A stretch of DNA of 64,000 nt from Butyriboletus loyo (taxonomy: Eukaryota; Basidiomycota; Agaricomycetes; Boletales; Boletaceae), in NCBI GenBank assembly GCA_038093515.1, contig JBBPSI010000086.1:1-64000 (forward strand). Reading direction: 5' to 3'. The position numbers and the translations under genes were made by a program. This document shows positions 23,101 through 35,329 of the stretch, piece after piece (positions within the stretch are counted from its first letter, which is position 1; the number at the start of each line of letters is the position of its first letter). Under the pieces are notes generated by a model, which was not told the DNA's origin, did not search any database, and saw nothing but the letters and a program-made list of their open reading frames with translations.

Positions 23101-24289
23101 TCATTCTTTCCGCACTCCCCCGGCAACACCCCCCATCAGGATGCTTGGCAACTCATAGCTATCGATTGCATACAGCAAGGACACAGAACCACCCATAAGC
23201 AAAATCAGCGTGATCACGGTACCAGTGATCAGAACGAACGGGCTGAGAAGAAGATCGCGTGGTAACGAATTGGAAGACCCAAAAAGCCGAGCAAGAAACT
23301 CACCCGCTGACGTCCCTCCGCTCGCACATCTTACCTGCCCAATTCTGAACTTTGCCTGCCTCGCTGACAGTGGTAGTACAAGCACAGACGAAACATTCCT
23401 GTCCTGCACGTGTCGTACTTGTGCAGTGTCCGTGGCCAGAGCAATCGTTCGTCGCATTAGTGCAGGAAAGGAAGGAGCTGAAACAAGACGAGAGCGCGTT
23501 CACGAGCGGAAGAGAAGAAGTGGCCTCGGCAGACTGATCGGCGAGCAGAGGACTCCTTCTCTGGGTGCTCGGCGCATAGGTCACTAACGCGAAGTGAACC
23601 GATCTGTCAGCCAACGCGACCTCGATGACAGCCTGCAAAGCTTCCGCGGCGAGTTTGTACTGTTCGCTTGACTTGCCATACGACGCTGCGAGCTTGGCGA
23701 TGCCCGTCAATTCCAGTGCCGCGAAATTATCGGACGCGGATGTCGAGTCGCGATAGTTTACGAGAGTCGACATTTCGGCCAAGAATGCTTCGTTGGCCAG
23801 TGTTGGGGCAGAGAAGATATCGAGCGCACGAGGGATGCCTTGGGTCGGGATTGAAGGCTCACTGGCGACATGTGAGTATACATGCGAAGCACGCTGACTG
23901 CATGTCTTCAAAAACGATGGCAGCGAGTCTGATTGAGATTCTGAGAAGGAGAACGATGGCTTGAACGTCGATGGGACAACGTCTGTACCAAATGAGTGGA
24001 AATCGCGCGAAGGGCGTTCGTATCACCTACCACGAGCATACGCCTCGTCAACGAGTAACAGCAAAGCATTCCGGTCGCCTTCCCCCACAAATTCGCGTTC
24101 CCTGAACAAATGGTTTAACCGTCCTGGTTGATTGACAACCTCAAACTCCTCGAGACCAAGGTGAGCTGCGAGGACAAGATTTGCCTGCTGTGGAGAGAGG
24201 CGAGACGGAAGGGAGTCTGGTGGATTAAGAAAAACGGTAGCAGCCTGCGAAAGGCCGAAGAAGAGGAAAGTTGCGAGCAGTCCATACAT
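23101..24289 (-). CDS. Vps3844 / DUF3844-type type I membrane protein
   Basis: Model: exons 24289-24031, 23982-23304, 23242-23101; 359 aa. The protein starts MYGLLATFLFFGLSQA, a secretion signal. It has a luminal domain of about 250 residues, then the Cys-rich EGF-like segment CSGHGHCTST...CFVCACTTT...NWAGKMCERRD typical of the family. A single membrane helix follows (PFVLITGTVITLILLMGG), then a short cytosolic tail. The family is fungal, ER/vacuole-associated and poorly characterised. I chose the ATG at 24289 because upstream in-frame codons lack a better start and the signal peptide begins there. The second intron falls between the Cys-rich segment and the membrane helix. All phases agree. 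Confidence 0.85.
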
Positions 24290-24404
24290 CCTAGCCAACC
24301 TCAGTAATGGACGTCGAGGAAGAAAATAGGCTCAGGATGTTCGTGTTGAGGCTTATTTGTTACACCCTATTGTACATCAACTAATCACTACTCGGTCAAG
24401 AAAT

Positions 24405-25647
24405 TTATGGAGCTGGAGAGTACAGTTCTACCCCGCCCGGACCAGGCGGCCTCTTGAAATCTTTGATAACTTTCTGTCCGCCATCAGGTAGCTTCACCCA
24501 CTCCATAAATGTTTTCCATATCACCTCGTCCGCAGGGTTCGCCTTTGCCCCTAGGAGGACGTGCGCGGGATTCAACAATGGATCGTTTGGGTCAGTATCC
24601 CCGCCTTCGGCGAAGATACTCAAGGTAGACGTGACCTCCTTTGGAGAAGACAGCCATGTCCCTTTATCAGTTAGGGTATACTCATACAGCACGGACGCTG
24701 CCCTCAGTGCTTGAAGCGGGAACCGCGGGTACTGATGGTACCATTTCGAGTATGCCAACGCCCAGGGGACCTAGCCAAAATGCTTAACTGCTCGTACGTC
24801 AAAATGTCTACAGAATACGGTGGCGTACCTGGCCGATCGCGCAGAACAGCTCACTCTCTTTGATGTTCGTCGCGCTCTTGTCGAAACGGGAGAGGAAACG
24901 AACAGGCTCTCGATCGCTAGGTGACGTCTAAGGTATCCTGATGTGAGATCATCTTTTCTCGGAACAAAAGGCCGCAAAGTACCACTAGATCTTTATTTCC
25001 CTGGTCTACGATCCGGTTGAACATTGCAAGAACGTCACCCCCACAGTTTCTGAGGCTCGCGGGATCCGATATCGGACCTACGAGGAAAAAATGGTCCTGA
25101 AATGACAATAGTCATTGCAACATGGCGGTATGACACCAGACACGACACCTACGCGGAAGCCGTATACTCTCGTTACCGCAACACCAGTCTTGCACGCTTG
25201 CTCTTCCGCAGCATCGTTATAGGTGACCGCAATATCAACTTCCTCAGCGGCGAGAAATCCTAGGCTTTCAGTGGTGTCTCCAAGATACCAGCCAACCTGA
25301 TTGCGCACTCGTAGTGATGCGATAGTCAGAGTGGATACAGACCAACCTGGAAAGGTGCGATGCCCTCTCGGTGACAGTACTGAATGAAGGCATTTGCCCA
25401 CGCGCCAATGAGGCCAGATTGGCCAGCACCACCATTCGCGATTCGCAGCCGAATTTCTTTTCCACCCAACCCGCCATCATACACAGCCTGCGGTTGGATG
25501 GATGTATCCGCGATGCCGACCCCGGACCCCATCAATAACCCATCGGGAACTCTCAAGGGAGAGTTCGATCTAGTCGACGAGAATCAGCTCAAGAATAGAT
25601 ACAGATACAGACAAGCCCCACTTTGAATGATGCGGGATATACTCCAT
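24405..25647 (-). CDS. TupA-like (tungstate/molybdate) substrate-binding domain protein
   Basis: Model: exons 25647-25622 (tentative), 25569-25347, 25296-25153, 25096-24983, 24927-24829, 24770-24405; 323 aa. Motifs in order: EIRLRIANGGAGQSGLIGAW (anion-binding loop), VGWYLGDTTESLGFLAAEEV, DHFFLVGPISDPA, RFLSRFDKSATNIKESELF and VPWALAYSKWYHQYPRFPL. These are typical of the fungal branch of TupA-like periplasmic binding proteins, which are bacterial ABC-transporter components. No signal peptide is visible, so a cytosolic anion-binding role is inferred. The fungal family probably came from bacteria; five introns show it is settled in this genome. Exon 1 is supported only by frame and splice signals, and the donor of exon 4 could be 3 nt earlier. 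Confidence 0.8.
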
Positions 25648-26592
25648 GCTCGCAACTTGCAGGGCTCTCCGTCAGTGGGGGTTCAAGGATTTAAGTGGCA
25701 GTTAATGCTTCTCTTATACGAATTCACGAAAGAATCAATCATCGAAAATAACTCGACACGAGGGCGGAGCCATACATATCGAATACAATCCTGGAACGTG
25801 TTCGGTTTAGTATCGGGTTCGGCTGCTAATTATCAGTAAGTATTAGGTTCGTGCTTGTGCAATTCAATCATGATAGAGCTTGTCCTAAAGGGGGTAGAAT
25901 GGGAGAACTACCACTTTCGTTCACAGGCTTGCCACCGATGATATGTTGTTCCACAGCGACATAGTGAGGTTCTTGGTAGGCAATAAATCACTTTTGTTAC
26001 AAAACGACCTGGTACCTGCCCGACCCAACGGGTCAACACGACCGGGAATCGGAAACCGGCTCGTCTTTGGACAGGACATTACGTCAGCCCCCTATTAGAA
26101 TGGGCTCATACAGATTGCTGGCTTCGTTATCCGCCAAACTCCAGAAGGCAAGGGAAATAATGCAGTTTATGTAAGTCCGCCAGCGCCTCACCCTCTATGG
26201 TACTTACTAGGTAGCACCCTTGTAACACGGTGACGTTTACTAGTATCGTGAATGATGAATGGAAATAAAATAAAATAAGATAATCCACTTGGTACAGTTC
26301 TGACATACGGGGGCGTGTGCATGACGCGTCCATTTACCATACTGACGCCGTTTCTTACTGACGCTTCTTAAATCACCGCGTGACGTGTTTGACTGAACAT
26401 CTTGCTGAACAGCATCATACACTGTTATGCATCTGGAGAATCTCCAGCGACTGTCTGTTGGCTCGCAAAAGTTCAGCACTTCAGCAGTCTCGGACGACAA
26501 GGACGCGGAGGTGATGTGGTCTGTGCGTGGGAATCCCACGTTGATGGCCTGCTGAGTTTGAATTTGCAAGCTTGTCCGGTTAGTCATTGAAG
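25648..26592. other. Divergent intergenic region, TupA-like / TOA1
   Basis: No gene is recognised in these 945 bp. They lie between two divergent genes and should contain both promoters. Confidence 0.5.
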
Positions 26593-26600
26593 TATAAAAG
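26593..26600 (+). promoter_or_regulatory. TATA box of the TFIIA large-subunit gene
   Basis: TATAAAAG lies 62-69 bp before the TOA1 start codon and is followed by a pyrimidine-rich tract (CTCCCTCTCTGCTCCCC), a usual fungal core-promoter layout. The match is by position and sequence only. Confidence 0.6.
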
Positions 26601-26661
26601 CTCCCTCTCTGCTCCCCACCACCTCCGCTTGCTGAACCTGCTATTGTCGGCGTCGTTCACA

Positions 26662-27874
26662 ATGTCGAATAAGATTGTGGTGAGCTGCTCACCCGACCTT
26701 GGTTGTAGTAGTCCAGTCAGGTAACAGAGAAATTTTTGAGCCTTCAATCTACCGCGCTGTCATAGACGAAGTCATTGCTGCCATTAAGCCCGAATTCGAC
26801 GAGTATGGCGTTAGCGAAGACGTCCTAGCTGACTTGCAGCACGTGAGTGGTCGTTTATCCGTTGGTCGAGCGTTCGGTTGGATTGGGTTGACCGTCCCCT
26901 CCGTAGAAATGGCAAAGCAAAGTCGTTGCATCACACGTCGCTGAGTTTGAGCCGCAACCTCAACAGGCTGCTCCGCATCATCCCGTTTATCCCCCTCATC
27001 CGATGCATATGATGCCGCATCATCCTCACTATCCCCCTCATAATCCTTATGCGTCTCAACCGCAACAGTCCTCAACGCAGGTGAAAACGGAGCCGGTGGA
27101 TAGTCGGTACATTCTGAGTGGTCCCCCTGGAATGTCGCCTTACGCGCTACCCCCTCTCCCTGGACCCCAGCTAAATGGGATAAAGCCACCTGTGTATCCG
27201 GGGGGACAACAAGGCGTGTTATCTTTTCCCCCTCACCCACCGCATCTCGCGCGTCCCACGGTTGCCCCGCGGCCATACGCCCCTTCAGCACCGGGGGCCG
27301 CGGTGTCGCAATCCGGCCCAGCTTCCATAACGTCGGCAGCAGCGCAGCAACCTGCCCAGCCTAATCAGATTGCTCAACCCGCTGCCGCACCTCAGGCAGC
27401 ACGACCGGCAGGTCAACAGATTCCTCAAGTCGACGGGCCCTCCATTTCTGATTCGGAATCGCCGTCCCCCCCACCGAGTCAATCCTATGCACCGCGCCCC
27501 TCCCACCCGTCATTGCCCCAACCTTCACAAATCTCCAGTACGTCTCAACCAGGGGACGAGGTAATAAACAGCGACTTGGATGACTCTGACACGGAGGGTG
27601 AGGAGGACGCGGAAGAAGGCGGGCAAGCAGACACGGATATCGTATTCTGCACTTACGACAAGGTTCGTTCACACACTGAATTATATTTACCGTCAGTCTC
27701 ACCCAGCTTCGCAGGTCGGACGAGTGAAGAACAAGTGGAAATGTATCCTAAAGGATGGCATGATCCACATCAACGGCAAAGATTATCTGTTCGCCAAATG
27801 CACAGGGTGAGATCCGTTCAGCGCTTCTGGACGAATTACCTCATAAACCATCATGCAGCGAATTTGAATGGTAG
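26662..27874 (+). CDS. TOA1: Transcription factor IIA large subunit (alpha/beta)
   Basis: Five exons: 26662-26679, 26741-26842, 26907-27662, 27715-27806, 27859-27874; 327 aa. The 6-codon first exon (MSNKIV) and 5-residue last exon are small but fit the family exactly. The N-terminal helical region reads PSIYRAVIDEVIAAIKPEF and EDVLADLQHKWQSKVVAS. The C-terminal beta-barrel region has VGRVKNKWKCILKDGMIHIN and ends in KDYLFAKCTGEFEW. Between them is a His/Pro/Gln-rich linker and an acidic block (SDLDDSDTEGEEDAEEG). TFIIA stabilises TBP on TATA-containing promoters in the nucleus. Phases agree at every junction. Confidence 0.95.
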
Positions 27875-30497
27875 TTGTGTTCTTGGGCACGTTTTTGTGG
27901 GACCACGGTCGTTAGATTATCTGCATCGCACATTGTTACTCTGCACATTTAAGTCATTACTCATCAGTGAGATCGTCGCTGCCTATGTACAACAATAATA
28001 CCATCCACCATCATGCAGCGAAGATCGAGTTGATGCTCTGTGTAACAGCCAGCCAGTCAACAATTTCGGGGCCCCATCTTTCTCCCTCAGCAGCCTACCC
28101 CACGGCGTATGTCTCGTTCCCGTGAGAGTGTGACACTGATGATAATTTGACGACTCGGACTGAGTTATACCACCTTGCGTGATACATAATGATTGAGTTG
28201 TCCGATTCACTACTCTCTCTGCCATTGCACGAGACTACCAAGCGGTTGTGGTATCAAAGCATCGACTCCCTTGGCTCTCGATGTCTTTGTGGGCGCGCAC
28301 GGACACTTACATCTAGCGCTGCACCAGGTTGCCTGTCACCCTGGCAGCGAGAAGCGTCAACGGCGAACGAGAGGTTGGAGTGCATTGTCAATCCCTCCGC
28401 AATAAGATAAGTAACAGGAGCCGATGGAGCACAACCGCCTGATGCGGCAGAACGAACACACATGAGTAGATCGACGAAGCATGAAGAAACTCGAAGAGCT
28501 CCTACGCGTGCCGATGCTGAATTTCCTGTCCTACACGGGTTATGCAGCCACACCGATACATTCTTTTGGAAGGCTTTGTTTCGTCGTTTGTCTTCGCCCC
28601 GTATTACCCATCAAATGGGGGGGGGGGGGGTGTCGGGCGGGATCTACGGAGATCTGTACGACCATGCTCTTCTGCAATTTTAAAAAAAGAAAAAGAAAAA
28701 GAAGAAAAAGCGAGAGGCCTGACCGATTTCATATCAGATGGCATCGTGGAACAGAATTAGCTCTGCAGACGTCTTCGAACCCTTGTTTCATCCTCGCAAC
28801 CAACGCGGATGAAAAACGTGGCGAGGAAAGGTGTACGGTATGCACGAATGTAGCTCGTCGATGCTGTATATTCACCAGCTCCCCTTGGCTCCCCCGTCAT
28901 GTTTCGAGCTGTGGGTCTGGTATGAGCCTGGGCTGCCTCGCAAATGCCTCGTGTGGGGGGACGGTGATGAAAATCGGGGGAGGGCCTGTCTTGCGTTCTG
29001 GGTGGGTCCATAAGAGACGTTGGACGAAAGCCGGCACGGACAGCTCGATACGTTTCCGATCTCGAAAGCGTCCTGCAGCTGGGAAGAACACTGCCTCCGG
29101 CGACCACTGTTCCAAGAAGGAACATAAACGCCATGCAATCGATCGACTTGGAGCGGCGAAGATGTCCGAAGCGCAGTGTTTACAGATTTCAGGAAACAAG
29201 TTGCGAAAAAGGGGACAGGGCCGCGGTGAGACAACCTGGCGAGGTGGTGGGTCCAGACAACCCATTTTTCATAGAGTTATCTGCCGATCGCCCAGAGAAG
29301 TTGTCCTTCACATTTGCGCCCTTCAGGTGATTATTGATACCCGGAATGATCCGCACAAGTCCATTTAGAAGAGCTCGCATAGAACGGATAAGATCTCCAC
29401 CGAAGCCGCTTCGCATCCAGGGTACTTGACTCATAGGCAACAAAAGAAACAAGGTTGGGGGTTCCCCAGCTTGTTATGGAAGCACGGCCTTGAGCCTAAG
29501 CACCCGATCAGCCAACGGGAGGGATGCTAAGGTGGTGGAACTTTGTTGACATGATCTTGGCGAGAATACCAGTATGCCGTGTTCGGTGGGCCCAGAACCT
29601 TGAGGCAAGCAGGCTTCTCACGCAAGACCAACATCTCTTCCCTGTCAAACCCGTTCGGCCGTTCTCAGGCGAAGCGTTTCCCCCTTGATCCACAGGTGAA
29701 AACGAGCATGCCACGCGGGACCACATTGGTACCGGCTAATGGAAGGGACGGTGAGTATTAGAAATTGTCCTTCGTCCATGCGCCTCAAACTTGGCACCGT
29801 CCCCGTAAATGGAGTGGGATAACGTCCAGGTTCGAGTCTAGCGCCGCGTCGATAAAAGGGTACAGGAGACGAAAGGGACCGAAAGAATAGTCGGCAATAT
29901 GGGGCCTGCCTGCGTCATTCGCTCTGATGCGGCTCCTTCCACCTCCTGACAGGGAAAGTTTTGACTGATCTAGCAAGCAACCGTTCAAACGTGCTGTCCA
30001 TGGCACAGCACCTGGTTTTCGGAATTGCATGGGAAGAGCAGATTAACAGGGATATCGATATTTCGAAAAGCTGTAAGCATGCCCAGGATCATATCGTGAG
30101 GAGTCTTACCAACCGGGTAGTAAGATGTTGTGATGATGGACCTGAATTTATCTGTAATTGGAAACAATATCCACATTGAAGGTTTTGCATTTCGTCATTC
30201 AAGCTGGTGTCTACAATTAAACCAAATGCATAGTATTGCTCACGGAACACAAGAAGCGTTTAGCGTAATTAGAATACAGACACACACAAAAAAGCTCTGG
30301 CCGTCCTACAGGCTGGATATGGCATCCAAAAGCCTGGTCGCGCCGTCTAGCCAACCTGACTAGGACATATCAAGACGATCTGGATGTCTTTTCTTCACTA
30401 TTTCGGGTGCTCGTTGTTCTGATTGCAAGCACTGTCGCTTTGCAAGATAACAGAGCAAGATAATTCACCGCTGCACGGGATAAGAATTCGAAAATAA
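27875..30497. other. Long intergenic region, no gene recognised
   Basis: A 295-codon plus frame (28481-29368) and antisense frames of 120-125 codons overlap each other at 28757-29265 with no family resemblance. Composition is mixed, and a G14 run and an A/G tract lie inside. The phrase CCATCATGCAGCGAA from the last TOA1 intron/exon edge recurs near 28010, a small local duplication. The right end is the 3' flank of the WOPR gene. Confidence 0.4.
28617..28710 (+). repeat. G14 homopolymer followed by an A/G-rich tract
   Basis: A run of 14 G at 28617-28630 is followed about 50 bp later by an AAAAAAAGAAAAAG-type tract (about 28682-28710). Length variation or a sequencing artefact at the G-run is possible. 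Confidence 0.8.
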
Positions 30498-32062
30498 TCA
30501 CCCGGATCGTGATCCTAATGACCGCAGAGCCATATCGTCGACAGGGTTTCTGCGGTACGGGCGTCGTTGCAAGGAATGAAGCGGTGCAAGATCCACCCTG
30601 GACGGTCCGATAGAACCTGCAGAATCCTCCGAACTCCTCACCGCATAAAGCTGAGTGGGTGGTTCAGAGCGAAATAGCTGAGCAGGTGGTGGAAGGGAAA
30701 TGTGAGAATAATTGTTATGGGAGGGTTGTGTGGTTGCAGTTGCAGTTGGATGTGAGTTGGATGTGAATACGTTTTGATCCTGGCCCGTGTCGGGAATTGG
30801 TTGAAATATACCAACCGTGGATGAGGGTCGATCAAAATTTGAAGTAGCTTCTCGTGCAGAGCTCAGATAAGTACAAGCCAATTCAGGTCGATAATGTGCG
30901 CCCCTGTCTTCGACAGGAGAACCAGTCGCCAATGCTTCCGCATGGCGGGAAGGGGAAGGGGGACCAGAATTTGAAATGGACGTATACTCAGCAGACTGGC
31001 CCCGATCAAAAATCGCTCTCCTGTCTCTGCTCGGAGGGTAGGGTTGAGAATCAGGAATGCCAGGCAAAGATGAACGACGAAATTTGTACTCGATGTCCTC
31101 AGCTTCAGGTCTCAATGGGGGTAATGTATGAAGGCTTCCAAAAGGCGGGAGAGGTGGGGGCACGGAGTATTGCGGAATTTCTGGTGGATGGTGGAATGCA
31201 GGAGGGTGGGAAGCCTGCGGGCTAACTCGGTAAGGTTCCTGGGCTAACGTTGGTGGTGACGGCCCTGGGTAAGGGGTAGATTGGGCAGGATATGCGGCAG
31301 GGAATGGGGCGTATGTTCGCGATACGGATGAGGGTACTTTGAATACATCTGTACGGGGGCGGGTATCATCCCCCTTGCGATTCTTGCTGACGCGGGTGCT
31401 CTGAAAGGTTCCCTCAGGAACCACGAGCTCACCAACGCCAGGAATATCATCGATGGTGCCAAGTTGGTCGACGGTTGCTTGTGTGAAATAGGCAGCTATT
31501 CTGGATCAGGATAGACGTATAAATAAAGTGTGGTTGAGAACTTACTCAGGTGCCATTTTCGGCGACCTTTTGTTGTTTCGACCCAAACTGAGTATGTCTG
31601 CTTTACTAAAGGGTCCCAGTCCCGCGGGGGTTGCTTATCGGAACTGCTGAATCAGAATTACTGTGAGGCAAGATCAAAACATTTGTGTGCATATAGTTAC
31701 CCCGAGTGGCCCGCGTCTGCGGGTGGGGTGTACTTTTCATAGTAGAAGAGGAACTCCTGCAAATACAGAAATGAGCGGCCCCATGTGTCAATGGAAACGA
31801 AATGAGACCGCACGTCTCGCACGCGGGAGGGGCTCCAACGACGACCTTCAGTGAAACGCTCGATGCCGAGACCGGTAATTTCAGTGTGAGGACCCCTTTC
31901 CTCCCAGGCGTAGACACAACCTGAACGCAAGGCAAGGCGCTCGTCTGCGTCAAGTCGCCTGGTGATCATGGGCAGTACACGACGTTGGACAGCATAGAAG
32001 ATCTTATGCGCGTCACGGGTAGAGCGGATACGGACATTGGTGCAAGTTGGTCTCTGCTGCAT
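30498..32062 (-). CDS. WOPR-domain (Gti1/Pac2) transcription regulator 1
   Basis: Exons 32062-31814, 31756-31701, 31646-31546, 31495-30498; 467 aa. WOPRa: MQQRPTCTNVRIRSTRDAHK, VLPMITRRLDADERLALRSG, CVYAWEERGP and FTEGRRWSPSRVRD (aa 1-83). WOPRb: EFLFYYEKYTPP, LVKQTYSVWVETTKGRRKWH and TAYFTQATVDQL. A basic TFQSTRVSKNRKGDD segment follows, then a long Pro/Ser/Gln-rich tail likely to be regulatory. The family includes Wor1, Ryp1, Gti1 and Pac2, DNA-binding regulators of morphology, nutrition and development. The last intron uses the acceptor at 31496, because the earlier AG would bring a stop into frame. A diverged paralogue lies upstream at 34189-35329. Confidence 0.9.
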
Positions 32063-34188
32063 TGCGCGTCAGCTCAGTAAGAGATAGTGAACGGGAGGGA
32101 GAGGCACGGGGGGGGAGAAGAAGGGAATGGAGTATATATTCTATCCGAGATCTGGTGAGGGGGATGAGTCTATTGGTAATTTAGTTTGGTAATTAATTAA
32201 ACTGTTTTCTAACCCAGGGGGCCAGCGGTTGCAGATTTGAATGACAAGATTTTATCAGAAAACTGTCAACGGAAAAGGTAATGCTAAGATAATTACCATA
32301 AGCAACCGCAACCTTATTGGTGCAATTGACCCAAAAGGTTGGTCGTCAATCTCGATTGCTGTCCGAAACTCTATCACTTTATTACAACTTAAACACACCA
32401 TCCACCCAAACAACGAAAAAAAAAATTCTCTACGCATGGTCCACTGAATTCAGAGGGTTAGTACATATCCACATCCTGAGACCTGGGCCCCTCTCCCGGC
32501 ATACTCCGGGCCGCCCCTTCATATATCTTCAGACCCACCCCTTCTTCGCCCTCACCCTGCAGATCGGTCAACATGCTGAACATACCAAGGGAAGTCCCGC
32601 GATCACCGGTCAGAATGTTGTTTCATTCAACCAGACGCCGGCTGTGAAATCTCTTTTGTACTTATCACCCATTCTCTTACATCCCGTTACCTACAATCAT
32701 GATCCGAGTGTTTCTTGTACCCTTCATCTTTCCAGTGTGACATGGATGTGCATTCCACGGCACTTGATCCTGCCGTCCCTTTCCACCCCGATCGGGGAGT
32801 ATTCTCAAGACCTCCGCAGTTTTCGATGCGCCATTCTACTATCGACACGTTGCACATGACGTGCAAGTTGCGCAGACTCCACCCGCTGATGACCCACGGC
32901 TCCGTCTTTTAGCGATCCCCTGCTTAAAACGTTTAACTACGCTAATTCCCAATCGACTTTCTGTCTCTTACTAAACAAAGTTGGGTCCATCGTGCGTCCT
33001 CTACACGTCATGATGACTCGTTCAATCCCACCACGCTCCGGCCCCACCTTTGCGCTCTGTATCGATACGCACGTTGTGTGCTGTACCCTTGTTTCACGTG
33101 CTCCTCGGCACCTCGCGAACGAGGTTTGCTAGCCCTCGCACAAACCAAGCAATCCTTGTTATGGGAACATACATAACCCATTCTCTTCCACTGATCATTT
33201 TTAACCCCATTTGATTCGATCGTTGGAACGTTCCCTGCCCGCCGTTTATAATAAGAGTCCCCCCTTTCCCATGCCTTTCCCATGGCGGTCAATCCTAATA
33301 CATCACAACAAATCGTATCTTAGTTACGGCCTAACCGCTCAGGACACACAAATGGGGACCTGCTTTATTTGTTCCCTATTTCTTCGGCTTCATTTCACTT
33401 TGGATCCTAACGCCGCCCTCTTCTCAGACGTGTACATGCCGACCAACCTCTTCTGGGACTCTCGAAAGTCTAGAATAAGGTGTGTCCTCTCATCATGGCT
33501 GGATGGGCAGAGCTACCTGCATATGGATGAGCGATGCAGGACTCATATTGTACGATTGCAATACTTGTGGTCGTAAACTTTGATGCACAGCCCGACGACG
33601 TTCGTTTTCCAAATCCAAACTCTGAGTTATGGACATTATAGAATGCAGCAGCCAGCTGGGCCTTCCCGAGCCCTCATCAAGTCTTGTTGGGCGATGAGAA
33701 ACGGACCTCGTGGAGTGCTCACATAACCTGCCCGTGCAGGGAAACCTCACCATTCTCGACCAGGGAAGCCTGTCGCGTACAGGATGACACCGGATAAGCA
33801 GGCTGTCAATGGTCCAGGAGCCTCCCTCAATATTCAATCGAAAGCCAGGACATAACTAATATGAATAATATGAATAGAGCACCAGGAGTGGATTCCACAA
33901 GATGATCGCCAAGTAGTGGCAAACGGCAACTCGCCGCTCAACCAAATTAATTCGGGTGGGGGTCTCATAGGCGGCCAAGTTGTCACCCCTGCCGACACGC
34001 CCTGTGCTTGCTTAGGGTGACTGCAACCACGTGTTTGCGCTAAGACTACAGTATCATACACTGTTCCACATCCTGTCTGATAAATACAAATGTACCAAGA
34101 AGAGGAAGCCTGTGAGACAGATAAAGCAAGAGAGTCTAATCAGAGTGCAACCTAGTGACCATGATGTGTCCGGATTAGAAATGGAGAA
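32063..34188. other. 2.1-kb region between the two WOPR genes
   Basis: This serves as the 5' region of WOPR 1 and the 3' flank of WOPR 2. A 180-codon plus frame (32317-32859) has no resemblance and is not called. Next to the WOPR 1 start the minus strand carries a C/T-rich leader (about 32070-32125). Master regulators of this family in other fungi often have long regulatory upstream regions, so the length may be functional; that is inference. Confidence 0.45.
32133..32138 (-). promoter_or_regulatory. TATA-like box of WOPR regulator 1
   Basis: TATATA lies about 71 bp upstream of the WOPR 1 ATG on the minus strand and is followed by a long pyrimidine-rich leader in the direction of transcription. 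Supported by position and sequence only. Confidence 0.45.
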
Positions 34189-35329
34189 TCAAGTCAAGCT
34201 AGGGTAAAGGGTCATGAGTATCTTCTCATCGACCGGGTGCCTCTGGGGTGGAGGGAGATTTTGAAGGTAAACAAGTGGTGCAAGCGTTTGTCCTTTTCTT
34301 TCCAAACTCGTTGAACTGCGGGGTCGGTTACCACTAGGTATAGGAAGTGGCATCGTACCCTGGAATACTGGATTGAACAAGCGTGTAGGGGAAGGGTATG
34401 GAACGAATTGTTTATGAAACGGTGTATGGCTTCTCTGCTCATCTCTGTGCGCACGATGTCGAGGCGGGTGACGAGCGCTTCTATATTTCCCAGGTGGGAC
34501 GTGGAGATGAGCGAATTCGGATATTTCGGACACCGTTCGTAGGTTATCAGCTGTGTCTGTCGTGAAGTAGGCGACTAGGATCCTGAGTCAGCACAAGACA
34601 GTGACCCTTCAGCAAAATTGACACACTTAGGTGCCACTTCCGACGCCCCCGTGATGTCTCGACATACACGGAATACGTTTGTTTGACAAGCGAGGAACGT
34701 ACAGGTTCTTGGCGGGGATTATTCTGGAGGCGACATCCGGAGCCGAGGCTAGCAAACGAGGTGAGACACCTATAAACAGGCAGAAGACCGTGAACGAACG
34801 TGGTATCTGAATCTGAGTTCAAGTCTACGTCAACTGGTTCAGGACCTTTCTCTTGATAAAACAGGAATTCCTAGAAACCCTTGAGTTGAGGCCGCTTGGG
34901 GAACACGCTAAAGCGGGCTCACGTCTCGGACACGACTAGGGCCCCATCTATTTGCAAGCCGGTAAGGACGAATCGTGCGCTCGCGAGACAACTTGCCTTT
35001 TGCCATCCGTCCATCTTTCAATGCCGAGCTACGACTCTGGTTTGAGAAATGACTGTGAAAGTGGTCTGACCCGTGTACTCACCCCTGTGGCTTCTGGGTT
35101 GGGCCCGCGCTCTTCCCAGACAAAGACGCTGCCGGATGAAATCGCCCTTCGCTCCTCTGCATCCAAGCGTCTGGTCACCATTGGTAGCACACCGGTCGCT
35201 ACGGCATGAAATATGACTTGTGCATCTTGAGGCGATCTGCGAGGAGTTAGAATACATGTTTTGGGGGGATTCAATAGCTTGAATACTGGCGTACCGCACA
35301 CGAAGTCTCGTACAGGAAGGCCGCTGCAT
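34189..35329 (-). CDS. WOPR-domain (Gti1/Pac2) regulator 2, short
   Basis: Exons 35329-35295, 35236-35083, 35028-34997, 34947-34923, 34870-34627, 34574-34189; 291 aa. WOPRa: MQRPSCTRLRVRSPQDAQVI, TGVLPMVTRRLDAEERRAIS, SVFVWEERGPNPEATG and LGIERWTDGKRWGPSRVRD. WOPRb: EFLFYQEKGPEP, SLVKQTYSVYVETSRGRRKW and IAYFTTDTADNL, with an extra stretch of about 45 residues before SLVKQ that could hide an intron. The C-terminal tail is only about 100 residues, much shorter than in WOPR 1. The intron after exon 3 appears to start GCAAGT, so a GC-AG intron is required to keep the domain intact. A nutritional or developmental regulator is inferred. Six phases agree. Confidence 0.85.

Noticed and set aside
28481..29368. 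295-codon plus-strand frame
   Set aside because: It runs through an A/G tract and a poly-G run, overlaps equal-sized antisense frames and resembles no family.
32317..32859. 180-codon frame between the WOPR genes
   Set aside because: No family resemblance and no conserved start context; it lies in the presumed regulatory region.
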